A DNA stretch of 51,912 bases, taken from assembly GCA_964418755.1 (NCBI GenBank), contig CAYQNS010000006.1, positions 1 through 51,912 on the forward strand, read 5' to 3'. The notes beneath the pieces were generated by a model. It saw nothing but the letters and a program-made list of their open reading frames with translations, did not search any database and was not told where the DNA came from. Positions 17,822 to 25,607 of this stretch are shown here, piece by piece. Each line of letters begins with the position of its first letter. Positions within the stretch are counted from its first letter, which is position 1. The position numbers and the translations under genes are program-made. Source of the stretch: 4572-123 sp964418755 (GTDB lineage Bacteria; Desulfobacterota; Desulfobacteria; Desulfobacterales; 4572-123).

Positions 17822-18781
17822 TTATAGCTGAGATATTTGCTCAAACATGCGGTGAATTTTTTTACGGGTCTTTTCAATATGTTGGTTTAATTGACGGCGG
17901 TGTTGTATTTGTTCCTGCCATTGAGGAACAGCATCTTCAAGTGATGAAACGTTTTGTTCAACAAGTTCGGGGGACAATCCGAAGTCTGAGAAAAGAGATT
18001 CGATTTTACGCGTGTTTGATGATAAACAACATACGGGAGTTTCCAATAACAGAGCAAAACATGCCGCGTGAAATCTACCAGTGACTATTCCCGATGATGA
18101 TTGGATTTTTGCAGCAAAGGATTCTGGAGTATCGAGCTGATCAAATTGGTAATTACAATGACGAGATAGTTTCCATTTAAGGATAGGGGAGGATCGAACC
18201 CTGTCGTGGAATCCACTTCCCATAGGTACAAAAGGCAGCCGGTTTCGAACAGCAAATTTGGCAAGAGCAAAGCATTTGTCTTTTTTAACTGAATCGGATA
18301 TCAGAGGGTTGTTACTTTGCGGCGAAAGTTGACTGGACAGCTGTGTGGTAAAAATCATATCGGCCACGGTTTGCACTTTGAGGTTGGGGTGGAATATGCG
18401 TATTTCAGATGAGCTGTGGCTATCCCGGCAATAAATGAGATCGAAATTGGGGAGGTATTGTTGTCCAATCGGGTTATTGTCCCAGATAGAATTGTACAGC
18501 ACTGTCTTGAGGCCTGCAGCCTTTCCCATGCCCGCCGCTTTGAGTAAAGCCAGGGCTCGGGGTTTGTCATCATGAAGCGTCCCTTCCCCATTGAGTAAAA
18601 TCAAATCGGCGGTGTTGAGCAGTGGGGCGATCTGGTTTTCTGACTCCATGGCGGCTCTGGTTTTGACAGAGTGAATGATCTCGATACCGTATTGCTCGCA
18701 AAGTAGGCGGGTATTTCTGATGACAAGTTCGCAGCCTATATGTCTACCGGCATCGGTGTCGTTAAGAAGTATGGCTTTCAT
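17822..18781 (-). CDS. Polysaccharide pyruvyltransferase family protein
   Basis: A 319-residue protein with a two-domain GT-B-like fold. The start MKAILLNDTDAGRHIGCELV resembles the N(D)T-x-x-x-x-x-GC motif of the pyruvyltransferase (PF04230) family. LILLNGEGTLHDD (about residue 78) is the N-GEG(T/S) motif, and VTGRFHAACFALLLETPVC (about 235-253) is the R(F/Y)H motif for the phosphate donor. Such enzymes add ketal pyruvate to sugars, but several members have other roles. Its ATG overlaps the stop of the preceding gene by four bases, so it is the last gene of a four-gene operon. Confidence 0.8.
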   Translation of the reverse strand: MKAILLNDTDAGRHIGCELVIRNTRLLCEQYGIEIIHSVKTRAAMESENQIAPLLNTADLILLNGEGTLHDDKPRALALLKAAGMGKAAGLKTVLYNSIWDNNPIGQQYLPNFDLIYCRDSHSSSEIRIFHPNLKVQTVADMIFTTQLSSQLSPQSNNPLISDSVKKDKCFALAKFAVRNRLPFVPMGSGFHDRVRSSPILKWKLSRHCNYQFDQLDTPESFAAKIQSSSGIVTGRFHAACFALLLETPVCCLSSNTRKIESLFSDFGLSPELVEQNVSSLEDAVPQWQEQIQHRRQLNQHIEKTRKKIHRMFEQISQL

Positions 18782-19809
18782 TGGTTAGAGACCTCTTCAT
18801 AGTTGAGGGCGTCTTCATAGCTTAGTTTTGGAATGACATCATCTGGGAGACGGCTATTTAGAGATAAATTCCAAACACGGGTGGACAGATTGAGCTGCGA
18901 CAGAAACTGAAATGACGGAAGAATGGTGGCCTCATAATCTTTATCCAGGCTGGACACACATGCCTGGGCGCCAGATTCATAGGCACGGATTGGCTGTCCT
19001 TTTGGGTTCCCCAAATCCATACCAAGGATAAAAATATTCCTGGCCTGAAGATAGTTGGCAATTTGACAGGCGCTGTAGGTAATTGTTTTTGCAACAAAAA
19101 CCCCTTTACAGAGATTATGACTCCATCCAATTTTGTACGGATTGCTACTGATAATCATATCAGGATCCCTGGAACAGCTTTGATAGAGGTCTCCCATCTC
19201 AACTCCTGGAATACCGTAGTAGCGATTGACAATTTCAAAGAATGAAATTTTACCTTGGGAAATTATTTCGGGCGCCTGTTCACAAATTCGAGCAATGCCG
19301 TTAAAAGAAAAGAAACAATGCGCTCCTGAAGCTATAGCCTCCTTTATCAATTTCATCCGTTCTGAAAAAAAGTTATGATCGGAACTGGCATAGTAGCTGG
19401 GTACAATGCCATGCTTCTGACAGACGGCAATTGAACCGTTCACCCCTAACACTTTTTTATTCCTAATTTTTGAAAGGTCGAGTGAATTAACAGATGGTCC
19501 TGTAGCAAGGATCCAGATGTCCTCTTTTTCTGAATTCTGTATCTGGGGGAAGGGGTGGGTTTCCCCCAGTTTTTTACCTTTCCAGAAAATCTCCCAGACT
19601 TGGGGATGGGATGTCGGTTGGAGCCGGAACGCGGCTCCTGTGATGGTCATATGCTTGAATCTCTTTCCGTAAATGCAGCGTAGCAATTTCCGGGAAAGTT
19701 TGGATCGGGGGGGAAGTGATTGCAGTAGTTTGAAGGTACCTGTCTGTGCAGCAGACATTTTCAGCTTCCGAGGAGCTTCAAGGCATATTTTTTGGAAATC
19801 AATAGGCAT
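18778..19809 (-). CDS. DUF115/sialyltransferase-like protein, LPS-associated
   Basis: A 343-residue protein of uncertain activity. The centre begins ILATGPSVNSLDLSKIRNKK (about residue 105), a nucleotide-binding G-x-GPSx-x-x-x-D loop like that of DUF115/MptE-like proteins and GT42-type sialyltransferases. It is followed by GVNGSIAVCQKHGIVPSYY and later by an NIFILGMDLG motif, the GxD near the C-terminus of such proteins. No signal peptide or membrane helix is seen. It lies between a nucleotidyltransferase-like fusion and a pyruvyltransferase-like gene in one operon. A glycosyl- or phospho-sugar-transferase role in LPS is plausible, not shown. Confidence 0.6.
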   Translation of the reverse strand: MPIDFQKICLEAPRKLKMSAAQTGTFKLLQSLPPRSKLSRKLLRCIYGKRFKHMTITGAAFRLQPTSHPQVWEIFWKGKKLGETHPFPQIQNSEKEDIWILATGPSVNSLDLSKIRNKKVLGVNGSIAVCQKHGIVPSYYASSDHNFFSERMKLIKEAIASGAHCFFSFNGIARICEQAPEIISQGKISFFEIVNRYYGIPGVEMGDLYQSCSRDPDMIISSNPYKIGWSHNLCKGVFVAKTITYSACQIANYLQARNIFILGMDLGNPKGQPIRAYESGAQACVSSLDKDYEATILPSFQFLSQLNLSTRVWNLSLNSRLPDDVIPKLSYEDALNYEEVSNQ

Positions 19810-19810
19810 A

Positions 19811-21019
19811 TTAACACCTCAGTTCTTCGCAAACAGAAGGATATTGAGGTCCAAAGACCGCTTGCAGGTGATGTTGGGCTTCCATAGCATTGTCACTTGC
19901 ATGCAGGACGATCCGTTTATGTTTGCTGCTGGGGAATTTCAGATTTATGGTGTCCCGGATATCATTTTTATAGAGCACCTTGGCATTGTTGATTAAGGGG
20001 TATTTTTTGCGACGGGGATCATCGGGAGCAAAGGCCTCCGGAGCTTCGTCCCTGCACACTAAGGCCACGGTGGGGGGGATGAGCTCTGTTCCCCTGTTCT
20101 CCATCCAGTTTCCGCCTCGAACGGACCTCAAAATTCTCACGGTCATCGCCTCATCAAGCTGAACGGTTTTCAAAATATTGAAATGTTTTTTAACTAGAGC
20201 TACGGTGGAATCCATGATTTCTTTGTCTTTAGTAGCATCAGCGCGCAGCAGAAAGACAACAAGATTGGGGTCGCGTTCAGCGTGTGGTCGAAATATTTTT
20301 TCTTCTTGTTTTGCTGTATAGAGCATCCATTCCTTTTCTTTGGGCCAGCGGGTCATCAAATCATATGGCATACCCCATCCTTGATGTTGAAGGTAATGAT
20401 GGAGTCTGGTTAGGGTGTAAGGTTTGGGAAGATCAAGTTGAATGCTATCGCCCAGTTGTTCGAGTAACTCGCGGTAGGGCCGTTTTGCTGGTAGGCATTC
20501 GGGAAAAGTATCCGTGCCGGATGGAATGCCGGAGGAGGTCGCCTTGTGGTAAGTGAGGTGATAGGCCAGTGACTTGAAATGAACCTCCGGGGAAGGCACA
20601 TAAAAGTTGTCTTGATAAATTTTACGGCTGGCCAAGATTTCCCATGACATTACAGGCGGGTAATACGGCATTTTTTTATAACCCGTCCCCCGTTTGCCTG
20701 TGGGGCTGTAGAAATCACATTTTATCTTTCCTGGATGCCGGGAGGATAGTTCAACCACCTCCTCAAGCCGCGTATGATCGATCAAAAAATCAATATCTTC
20801 GAAACATTCTTCTTCTTCAGTTATGGTGAGCGGGACTTCATCAAACCAGCGAAGGACCACATAGGGAATATTTAGAGTGTTAAGGCAATGAAGGAACCCG
20901 GCAATGTTCCCTACGCGGAGTCTTAACGTTTTTCCACGCTTGCGTGCTTTTCTCCAGCGAAGTTTATTCCGAAGGCGTCGAAATTTTTGACCGAAATGGA
21001 ACATAATATATCGATTCAT
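19811..21019 (-). CDS. Nucleotidyltransferase-like domain fused to NDP-kinase-like domain
   Basis: A 402-residue protein in which I see two parts. Residues about 36-160 look like a nucleotidyltransferase-fold domain (NTP_transf_5 style) with the acidic pair in FEDIDFLID (Asp75, Asp77). Residues about 252-390 resemble nucleoside-diphosphate kinase: VVFLLRADATKDKEI aligns with the xIxKPDA start, KNDIRDTI with the TIRGDF region, and VLHASDNAMEAQ with HGSDSxExAxxEI. The phosphohistidine corresponds to His373. The usual Lys and Asn of the active site appear replaced by Arg, so activity may be altered. The first 30 residues are very basic. Both domain calls are by eye and need a profile search. Confidence 0.6.
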   Translation of the reverse strand: MNRYIMFHFGQKFRRLRNKLRWRKARKRGKTLRLRVGNIAGFLHCLNTLNIPYVVLRWFDEVPLTITEEEECFEDIDFLIDHTRLEEVVELSSRHPGKIKCDFYSPTGKRGTGYKKMPYYPPVMSWEILASRKIYQDNFYVPSPEVHFKSLAYHLTYHKATSSGIPSGTDTFPECLPAKRPYRELLEQLGDSIQLDLPKPYTLTRLHHYLQHQGWGMPYDLMTRWPKEKEWMLYTAKQEEKIFRPHAERDPNLVVFLLRADATKDKEIMDSTVALVKKHFNILKTVQLDEAMTVRILRSVRGGNWMENRGTELIPPTVALVCRDEAPEAFAPDDPRRKKYPLINNAKVLYKNDIRDTINLKFPSSKHKRIVLHASDNAMEAQHHLQAVFGPQYPSVCEELRC

Positions 21020-21024
21020 CCTTA

Positions 21025-21855
21025 CTATGTTTTGTCGCTTGGCATAGGGACATCGAGAGCCAGGCGGCTTCTTGTGCTTGCTCGTTTTTGAGACTGTAGT
21101 TCATGGACATTATGACGGAATGTTTCCCAGTTCCCCTCAGGGGCGCACGTGGTATGGAGCTCTTTGAGCCAAGCGGTCCAGTCCGGACTGTTGCTTTCTG
21201 TCATGTCTGTGTAGCGCAGAAATTGAACAGCTTGAAGGGTGAGTTGATCAATATTGTTCGGTTTATGAAATGAGCAGTACTGCCAATCAATGGCGACTAT
21301 TTTTTCTCCTGAAGGAGAGACCATAAAATTATGAGCGGTGGTGTCTATGTGATTGGCCCCGGATTCAAATAGCTGCTGGATGATCGGGATCGCCTGGCTG
21401 AAAATTTTTAATTTTTCTTGTGGGCGTTCCAACGCAAGCTCATGAAGGGTTTGATAGCTTTTGAGGTCTTCGATAAGTACGCCATTGGCTTTGACTGTTC
21501 CAAAACGATGATACTGGAAATAACCATAGTATTCCGGGATAGCCAGGCCAAGTTTTGCAGCATGGATATAATTATACGCTTCAGCCAAGCCATACCGCTT
21601 GTATTTGAAACGAGATTCAAGTTTAAGCAGAGGAAACGCTTTGACAATCAAACTGGGTAGCTCATCATTAGGATGATTGACGCGTATAACGCACCGTCTC
21701 CTATCCCGTTTAAGAACTTCTATGTCATCTCCTTTGGAATTGTGCAGAGAGCCGATGATTTGTATAAGCCTATCATCAAGGCCAATAGTATTACTCCAGA
21801 GTCGAACTGACCTTTTTTTGTGAAGTGAGTAATTGGCATTTTTTATAAATTCCAT
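21025..21855 (-). CDS. LPS core kinase-like protein (WaaP/Kdo-kinase fold)
   Basis: A 276-residue cytoplasmic kinase-like protein. Residues show a VKAF lysine (Lys72), GVLIEDLKSYQTLHEL as the hinge region, the catalytic loop NHIDTTAHNFMV (His169, Asp171, Asn176) and the metal-binding Asp190 in VAIDWQY. This is the layout of WaaP/KdkA-type LPS kinases, which phosphorylate inner-core sugars. It is the first gene of a four-gene minus-strand operon. There is no ribosome site, and a promoter lies almost on top of the ATG (21866-21895), so translation is probably leaderless. Confidence 0.75.
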   Translation of the reverse strand: MEFIKNANYSLHKKRSVRLWSNTIGLDDRLIQIIGSLHNSKGDDIEVLKRDRRRCVIRVNHPNDELPSLIVKAFPLLKLESRFKYKRYGLAEAYNYIHAAKLGLAIPEYYGYFQYHRFGTVKANGVLIEDLKSYQTLHELALERPQEKLKIFSQAIPIIQQLFESGANHIDTTAHNFMVSPSGEKIVAIDWQYCSFHKPNNIDQLTLQAVQFLRYTDMTESNSPDWTAWLKELHTTCAPEGNWETFRHNVHELQSQKRASTRSRLALDVPMPSDKT

Positions 21856-21865
21856 TATGAATGCG

Positions 21866-21895
21866 TTTATACATTAGGAAGATCATTTTTGTCAA
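21866..21895 (-). promoter_or_regulatory. Sigma70-type promoter of the kinase operon, likely leaderless
   Basis: On the minus strand TTGACA (21890-21895) and TATAAA (21866-21871) are 18 bases apart. The -10 box ends only ten bases before the ATG at 21855, so the transcript would start about three to five bases upstream of it. No Shine-Dalgarno sequence fits between. The same arrangement is repeated in decayed form at about 23625-23660. Confidence 0.65.
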
Positions 21896-22339
21896 GCAAA
21901 GCATGGAAATTTACAGTGACCTTGACCCAAAGAAATGAAGAACAAATTAAGCCTCACTTCCGATTAAAATTTTTTAGTATATGTGCAAAAAAGCTGACGG
22001 CGGCAAATAAAAATGTCCAGTTTTATAACACATCTGGACAGGTTATTTGCTCTCAATATAAAAACATGCTATCAGTTGACTGAAAAGACTTGCATGTCGT
22101 ACAATCAGTTTGGAATTTGCCTTGTTTTGCGGGTTGGTTTTTTGTCTGGTCGAATAACCATAATCCCACAAGTAAAATTTATAATTTTTTTTATCTAAAT
22201 TCCGTTCTTGGACAATAGTGATTATTAACACGAGAGTATGTCTGAACGCCTTAAAAAGTTTAAAGTGATGATATTTTCATTAAAACAATACCATACGGTT
22301 TCAATAAAAGCTTAAGTTGTCAATTTTTTTGAGGGATCA
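21896..22339. other. AT-rich intergenic region
   Basis: Between the divergent kinase operon and the ParB-like gene. Short open stretches on both strands show no recognisable protein. GAGGGATC just before 22340 is a ribosome site. I see nothing else that I can name. Confidence 0.5.
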
Positions 22340-23164
22340 ATGAAAGGATCTAAAATTTTTTCGTGGCTTACTAATCGTTTCAGTATGCCCTTACACCAAA
22401 CGTTTGATGATAGCCCGTTGGAACTGCCATTTGATTCAAAAAAGAAGTTTTTTATCGAGCTTGATATACAGAAATGCATTACCAATCTACTTGGTTTTCC
22501 ATTATTGGATAGCCCTTTTGTAACAACACTCAGAGCATATGCTCAGGGTGAATGTCATACCTATAAGGGCTCACCACTTGAAAAATTTTATAGTTCGTGC
22601 AAGCCTAAAACGATGATGGATGTTTTGTCCTTGAACAATTCAACCATGCAAAGGATTCCAGCTATAGCCACAGTTATGCCTTGGTGGAACTTGACTCCTA
22701 AAATGAGGCTTCAACAAATAGCGACAAATCCTCACGGTGACTTATTGTTAGGAAGAGAAACCGTTCGGTTTGGGCTTAAAAAAGAAGGCAATTATGGCTG
22801 GCAGTACTTCGGACCTGTATCTCAAGAAGTTGGTGAAATTGAGTTTAAAAGGCTGACAGCCGTCTATGACAGCATTGATACTCATGGGTATAGATGGAAA
22901 AAATCAATACCTATCCATGGGGAATTTCTCATCTCAAATGACGATTGGTTATGGGTCGGGTTAGGGGGAAAACACAGAATGTCGGCCCTCGTAGCGCTAG
23001 GATGGGAATTTCTCCCGGCAACGGCTAGAGGAAAATATGGACTGCATTTCGTGAAACGAAGTGAAGTAAATTATTGGCCTAATGTTGTCAGTGGTTTGTT
23101 CTCTGAAAATGAAGCGTTAACCGTATTTGATACTATGATGTCCAAGGAAAGCTTTGTGCCTTAA
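22340..23164 (+). CDS. ParB/sulfiredoxin-fold protein, unknown function
   Basis: A 274-residue protein whose C-terminal half (about residues 185-245) carries IPIHGEFLI and GLGGKHRMSALVALGWEFLP. The GxHR-x-x-A-x-x-x-LG motif is that of the ParB/Srx fold, where it binds a nucleotide phosphate. Members include DNA-partition proteins, sulfiredoxin and free-serine kinases. There is no helix-turn-helix after it, so DNA partition is unlikely. The N-terminal half is rich in aromatic residues and unknown to me. GAGGGATC precedes the ATG. It stands alone on the plus strand, between the kinase operon and the decayed copy of that operon's promoter. A small-molecule or sugar kinase role is only a guess. 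Confidence 0.6.
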   Translation: MKGSKIFSWLTNRFSMPLHQTFDDSPLELPFDSKKKFFIELDIQKCITNLLGFPLLDSPFVTTLRAYAQGECHTYKGSPLEKFYSSCKPKTMMDVLSLNNSTMQRIPAIATVMPWWNLTPKMRLQQIATNPHGDLLLGRETVRFGLKKEGNYGWQYFGPVSQEVGEIEFKRLTAVYDSIDTHGYRWKKSIPIHGEFLISNDDWLWVGLGGKHRMSALVALGWEFLPATARGKYGLHFVKRSEVNYWPNVVSGLFSENEALTVFDTMMSKESFVP

Positions 23165-23436
23165 GCGTTAAGACTCTTATAGCCAGTTCAGGAAGAATCC
23201 GTGCATAAATATATCTTAACTGTTGAACTTGTGAGTAACGATCTCAAAACCGATAAGGGCAAACCTGAAATTATCAGTGATTAGGATGCAAACCATCTAT
23301 AGAACCGATTTATTTACTAGCAGCCGCACTGGTTAAATGCCTTCACAAAAAAAATCATTCCCCTTGGCAAAAAAAGGGCTGTCCCAGAAGAAATATGGCT
23401 TTCAGAATCGACTATCTATCTTCGTGGTTATACAAA

Positions 23437-23613
23437 TTGACGCGTATAACGCACCTTCTCAGATCCATTTTAAGGACTTCAATGTCATTTCCCTGGGGAT
23501 TGTGGAGAGACCTGATAATTTGTATAAGCCTATCATCAAGGCCGAAGGTGTTACTCCAGAGTCGAACCGATCTTTTTGTGGAGTGGGGAGCTGGCGCTGA
23601 TTTTAGGTTCCAT
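23437..23613 (-). pseudogene. Decayed duplicate of the kinase N-terminus
   Basis: The minus strand repeats the first 60 codons of the kinase at 21025-21855 at roughly 80% base identity by eye, including LDDRLIQII and a RRCVIRVN stretch. ATG is at 23613. After about 20 codons one base is lost in the A-run of the HKK codons, giving an early stop; the homologous frame then continues to about 23437. Homology also runs upstream through the promoter to about 23680. No catalytic part remains. Confidence 0.8.
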
Positions 23614-23726
23614 AATAAATGCGGTTATAAATAGGAAGGCTATTTTTATCAAGAAAAGTATAAAAACATACAGGACTATTTGCATTTGAAAGCCGTTGAT
23701 TCTGATCTTGAAAAAAAGATCAACAA

Positions 23727-24722
23727 ATGGTAAAAGATTTATTCGAAATACCAGGCAAAAAAATGTTGAGAATTTTTAGAAATAAATGGGGTACAATCGA
23801 TAACAGATATATCAGCTACTGGTTCAATGGGTTTAAACTCATCGTTTGGAAGGGACTGTGCCAGGATGCATTTATTGAATTGTGCTGCAATATTTCGAAA
23901 AAAGAAAGCTCCCTGTGCAGAAGGCTTAAAAGCTCTGAGCTTGCGCAAGTGTATCGCTTTGAATTCAGGAATAAAATTTATTATCATAAAGCCTTTTTGC
24001 AACGCAGCAGGTGGGAACCGATCAAAAACGTTTTCAAAGGAACACGGGCAGAAAGGTCATTCAAGGGGCACCTGCTACTTGAAAAAAACGGATTTGGCAC
24101 GCCTAAGGTGGTGGTCGTCGGCAAAAAAGGGACATCCAACTTCATGATCACTGAGGCCATGGCAGACGAACGGGGCGGACGCGCTTACTGGCAGGAATCT
24201 CTCCCGGTGGCTGAGGCAAGAGGAAAAACCTTTATTACCAAAAGAAACCTGATTCAAAGCTTGGGGTGCACTATCGGCAAACTGCATGCGGCAGGCATTT
24301 TTCATGGCGACTTGCGTTTGAATAACATGGGCATCGACAGCAAAAAACCTGGAAAGTGGCAATTTGAATTTATTGACAACGAAAGGACACGAAAATTCAA
24401 ACGACTACCAGATACAAGAAGAATCAAAAATTTAGTGCAGCTTTGCATGTCGGTGACCCCCCCTGACCAGCCGCACCGATCGGCTGTGGTTTTTTAATGC
24501 ATATCTTTCCGAAAATCCGGAAATGCAGGTTCGAAAGCAGCAATGGATTCGTCGCCTTTCAATTCATCTTTCCAGACGGCAGAAGAAAAAAAAATCAAAA
24601 AAGCATTAGGCATGGGGCGCCTAAGGGGGAGCATACGTCGTATCCAAGTCGGTTTTACAAACAAACATTGGGTTGGCGGTTGGATACAATTTTTACCAAA
24701 AGAGATTAAAAAAAATGTTTAG
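23727..24722 (+). pseudogene. LPS core kinase, frameshifted (WaaP family)
   Basis: The first 256 codons (23727-24497) contain the kinase core: LHAAGIFHGDLRLNNMGI with the catalytic HGD and Asn, and FIDNERTRKF with the metal-binding Asp. A family-like ending, TDRLWFFNAYLSENPEMQ, follows in the next frame after a run of seven C at about 24457-24463. Removing one C restores it. A second shift in a run of nine A near 24584-24592 returns to the first frame, which ends with TAG at 24720-24722, overlapping the next gene. Repaired, the protein would be about 331 residues. It is either two sequence errors, a decaying gene or a homopolymer switch. Confidence 0.75.
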
Positions 24723-25273
24723 ATTTGAATTTTGGTTGTCACTATTTTTAATTGCTGTGGCAGGAGGGACTTTTTTTTATTGTCGGCATAAACTATACTA
24801 CCATTTCAGAGTGATTGTTCCGGGTGAATTTTATCGCAGTGGGACCTTGGGCATTGTTGGACTTTTCATGGTCAAACGAAAATATAAAATTAAAAACGGT
24901 CATTAATTTGAGAACAGAAAAGGAATATAATCGGGGGACCTGGTATGAAAAAGAATCCCGATTTTGTAGACGAAACAATATTAAACTTGTCGATATCCCC
25001 ATAGAATTTGATACACCGCCCGATACAAACCAGATCCATAAATTTCTGGATGTAGTCATAGATACTCAGCGGTATCCGGTATTGGTTCATTGTGAGGCCG
25101 GTGTCATCCGTACCGGCATGATGGTGGCTGTTTTTCTCAAACACCGGTTTGGTACTTCCAACGAGCAAATTTTACGCCAGTTACCACTGTTCGGTCATGA
25201 CTGGGACACAAAGAGACGCAGGAGTAGAAAAGTACGGGAATTCATTCTCAACTACGGTTGCGATGATGAATGA
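24715..25273 (+). pseudogene. Membrane-anchored DSP-type phosphatase, frameshifted
   Basis: Starts MFRFEFWLSLFLIAVAGG with one N-terminal helix, overlapping the end of the kinase gene. After EFYRSGTLG the frame breaks near 24892: dropping one A from a run of five restores KYKIKTVINLRTEKEY, which parallels KYKIKTVIDLR in the intact paralogue at 35385-35945. Downstream the active site VLVHCEAGVIRTGMM has the HC-x5-R loop of tyrosine/dual-specificity phosphatases. Repaired length is about 185 residues, against 186 in the paralogue. Substrate may be a lipid or sugar phosphate rather than protein (inference). Confidence 0.75.
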
Positions 25274-25463
25274 TCAAAACTTGCATGGGGTTCTATCTTT
25301 CTGTTTTTATAACCTTGCACGAACATTCTTAAGCTGTTCTATAAAAAAACGGGCAGTCATTGTACCGGGAATTGGTCGTTTAAAGCAAAAACCCTGGATG
25401 CATGTAAAAACTAATGCAGCCTTGGGACAGGGTATTCAAAGTCGACTCATTTCGCCTGGATAA
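25266..25463 (+). CDS. Small open frame of 65 codons, uncertain
   Basis: An ATG at 25266 overlaps the phosphatase stop (ATGAATGA), so it could be translated by coupling. The product has KKRAVIVPGIGRL and QKPWMHVKTNAALGQGIQSR but matches nothing I know. It could be the remnant of a larger gene. The rest of the space to 25607 shows no feature. Confidence 0.25.
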   Translation: MNDQNLHGVLSFCFYNLARTFLSCSIKKRAVIVPGIGRLKQKPWMHVKTNAALGQGIQSRLISPG

Positions 25464-25607
25464 GCAACAAAAATCACTTTACAATCAAACCTCATTTAGG
25501 TAGAGATCATATTTATTGTCATTTGAAACAGGATTATTTTTATTGTGCAAAAAAGCTCATTAAAGTGGAAATTCTTATAGCAGTGAATCAAACAACCATT
25601 TATTTTA

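Noticed and set aside
23202..23284. GTG-started 27-codon frame before the kinase remnant
   Set aside because: Too short, with no ribosome site and no recognisable product.
17822..25273. Transposon or prophage origin of the accessory segment
   Set aside because: I found no transposase, integrase, terminal inverted repeats or tRNA edge; only direct repeats from gene duplication.
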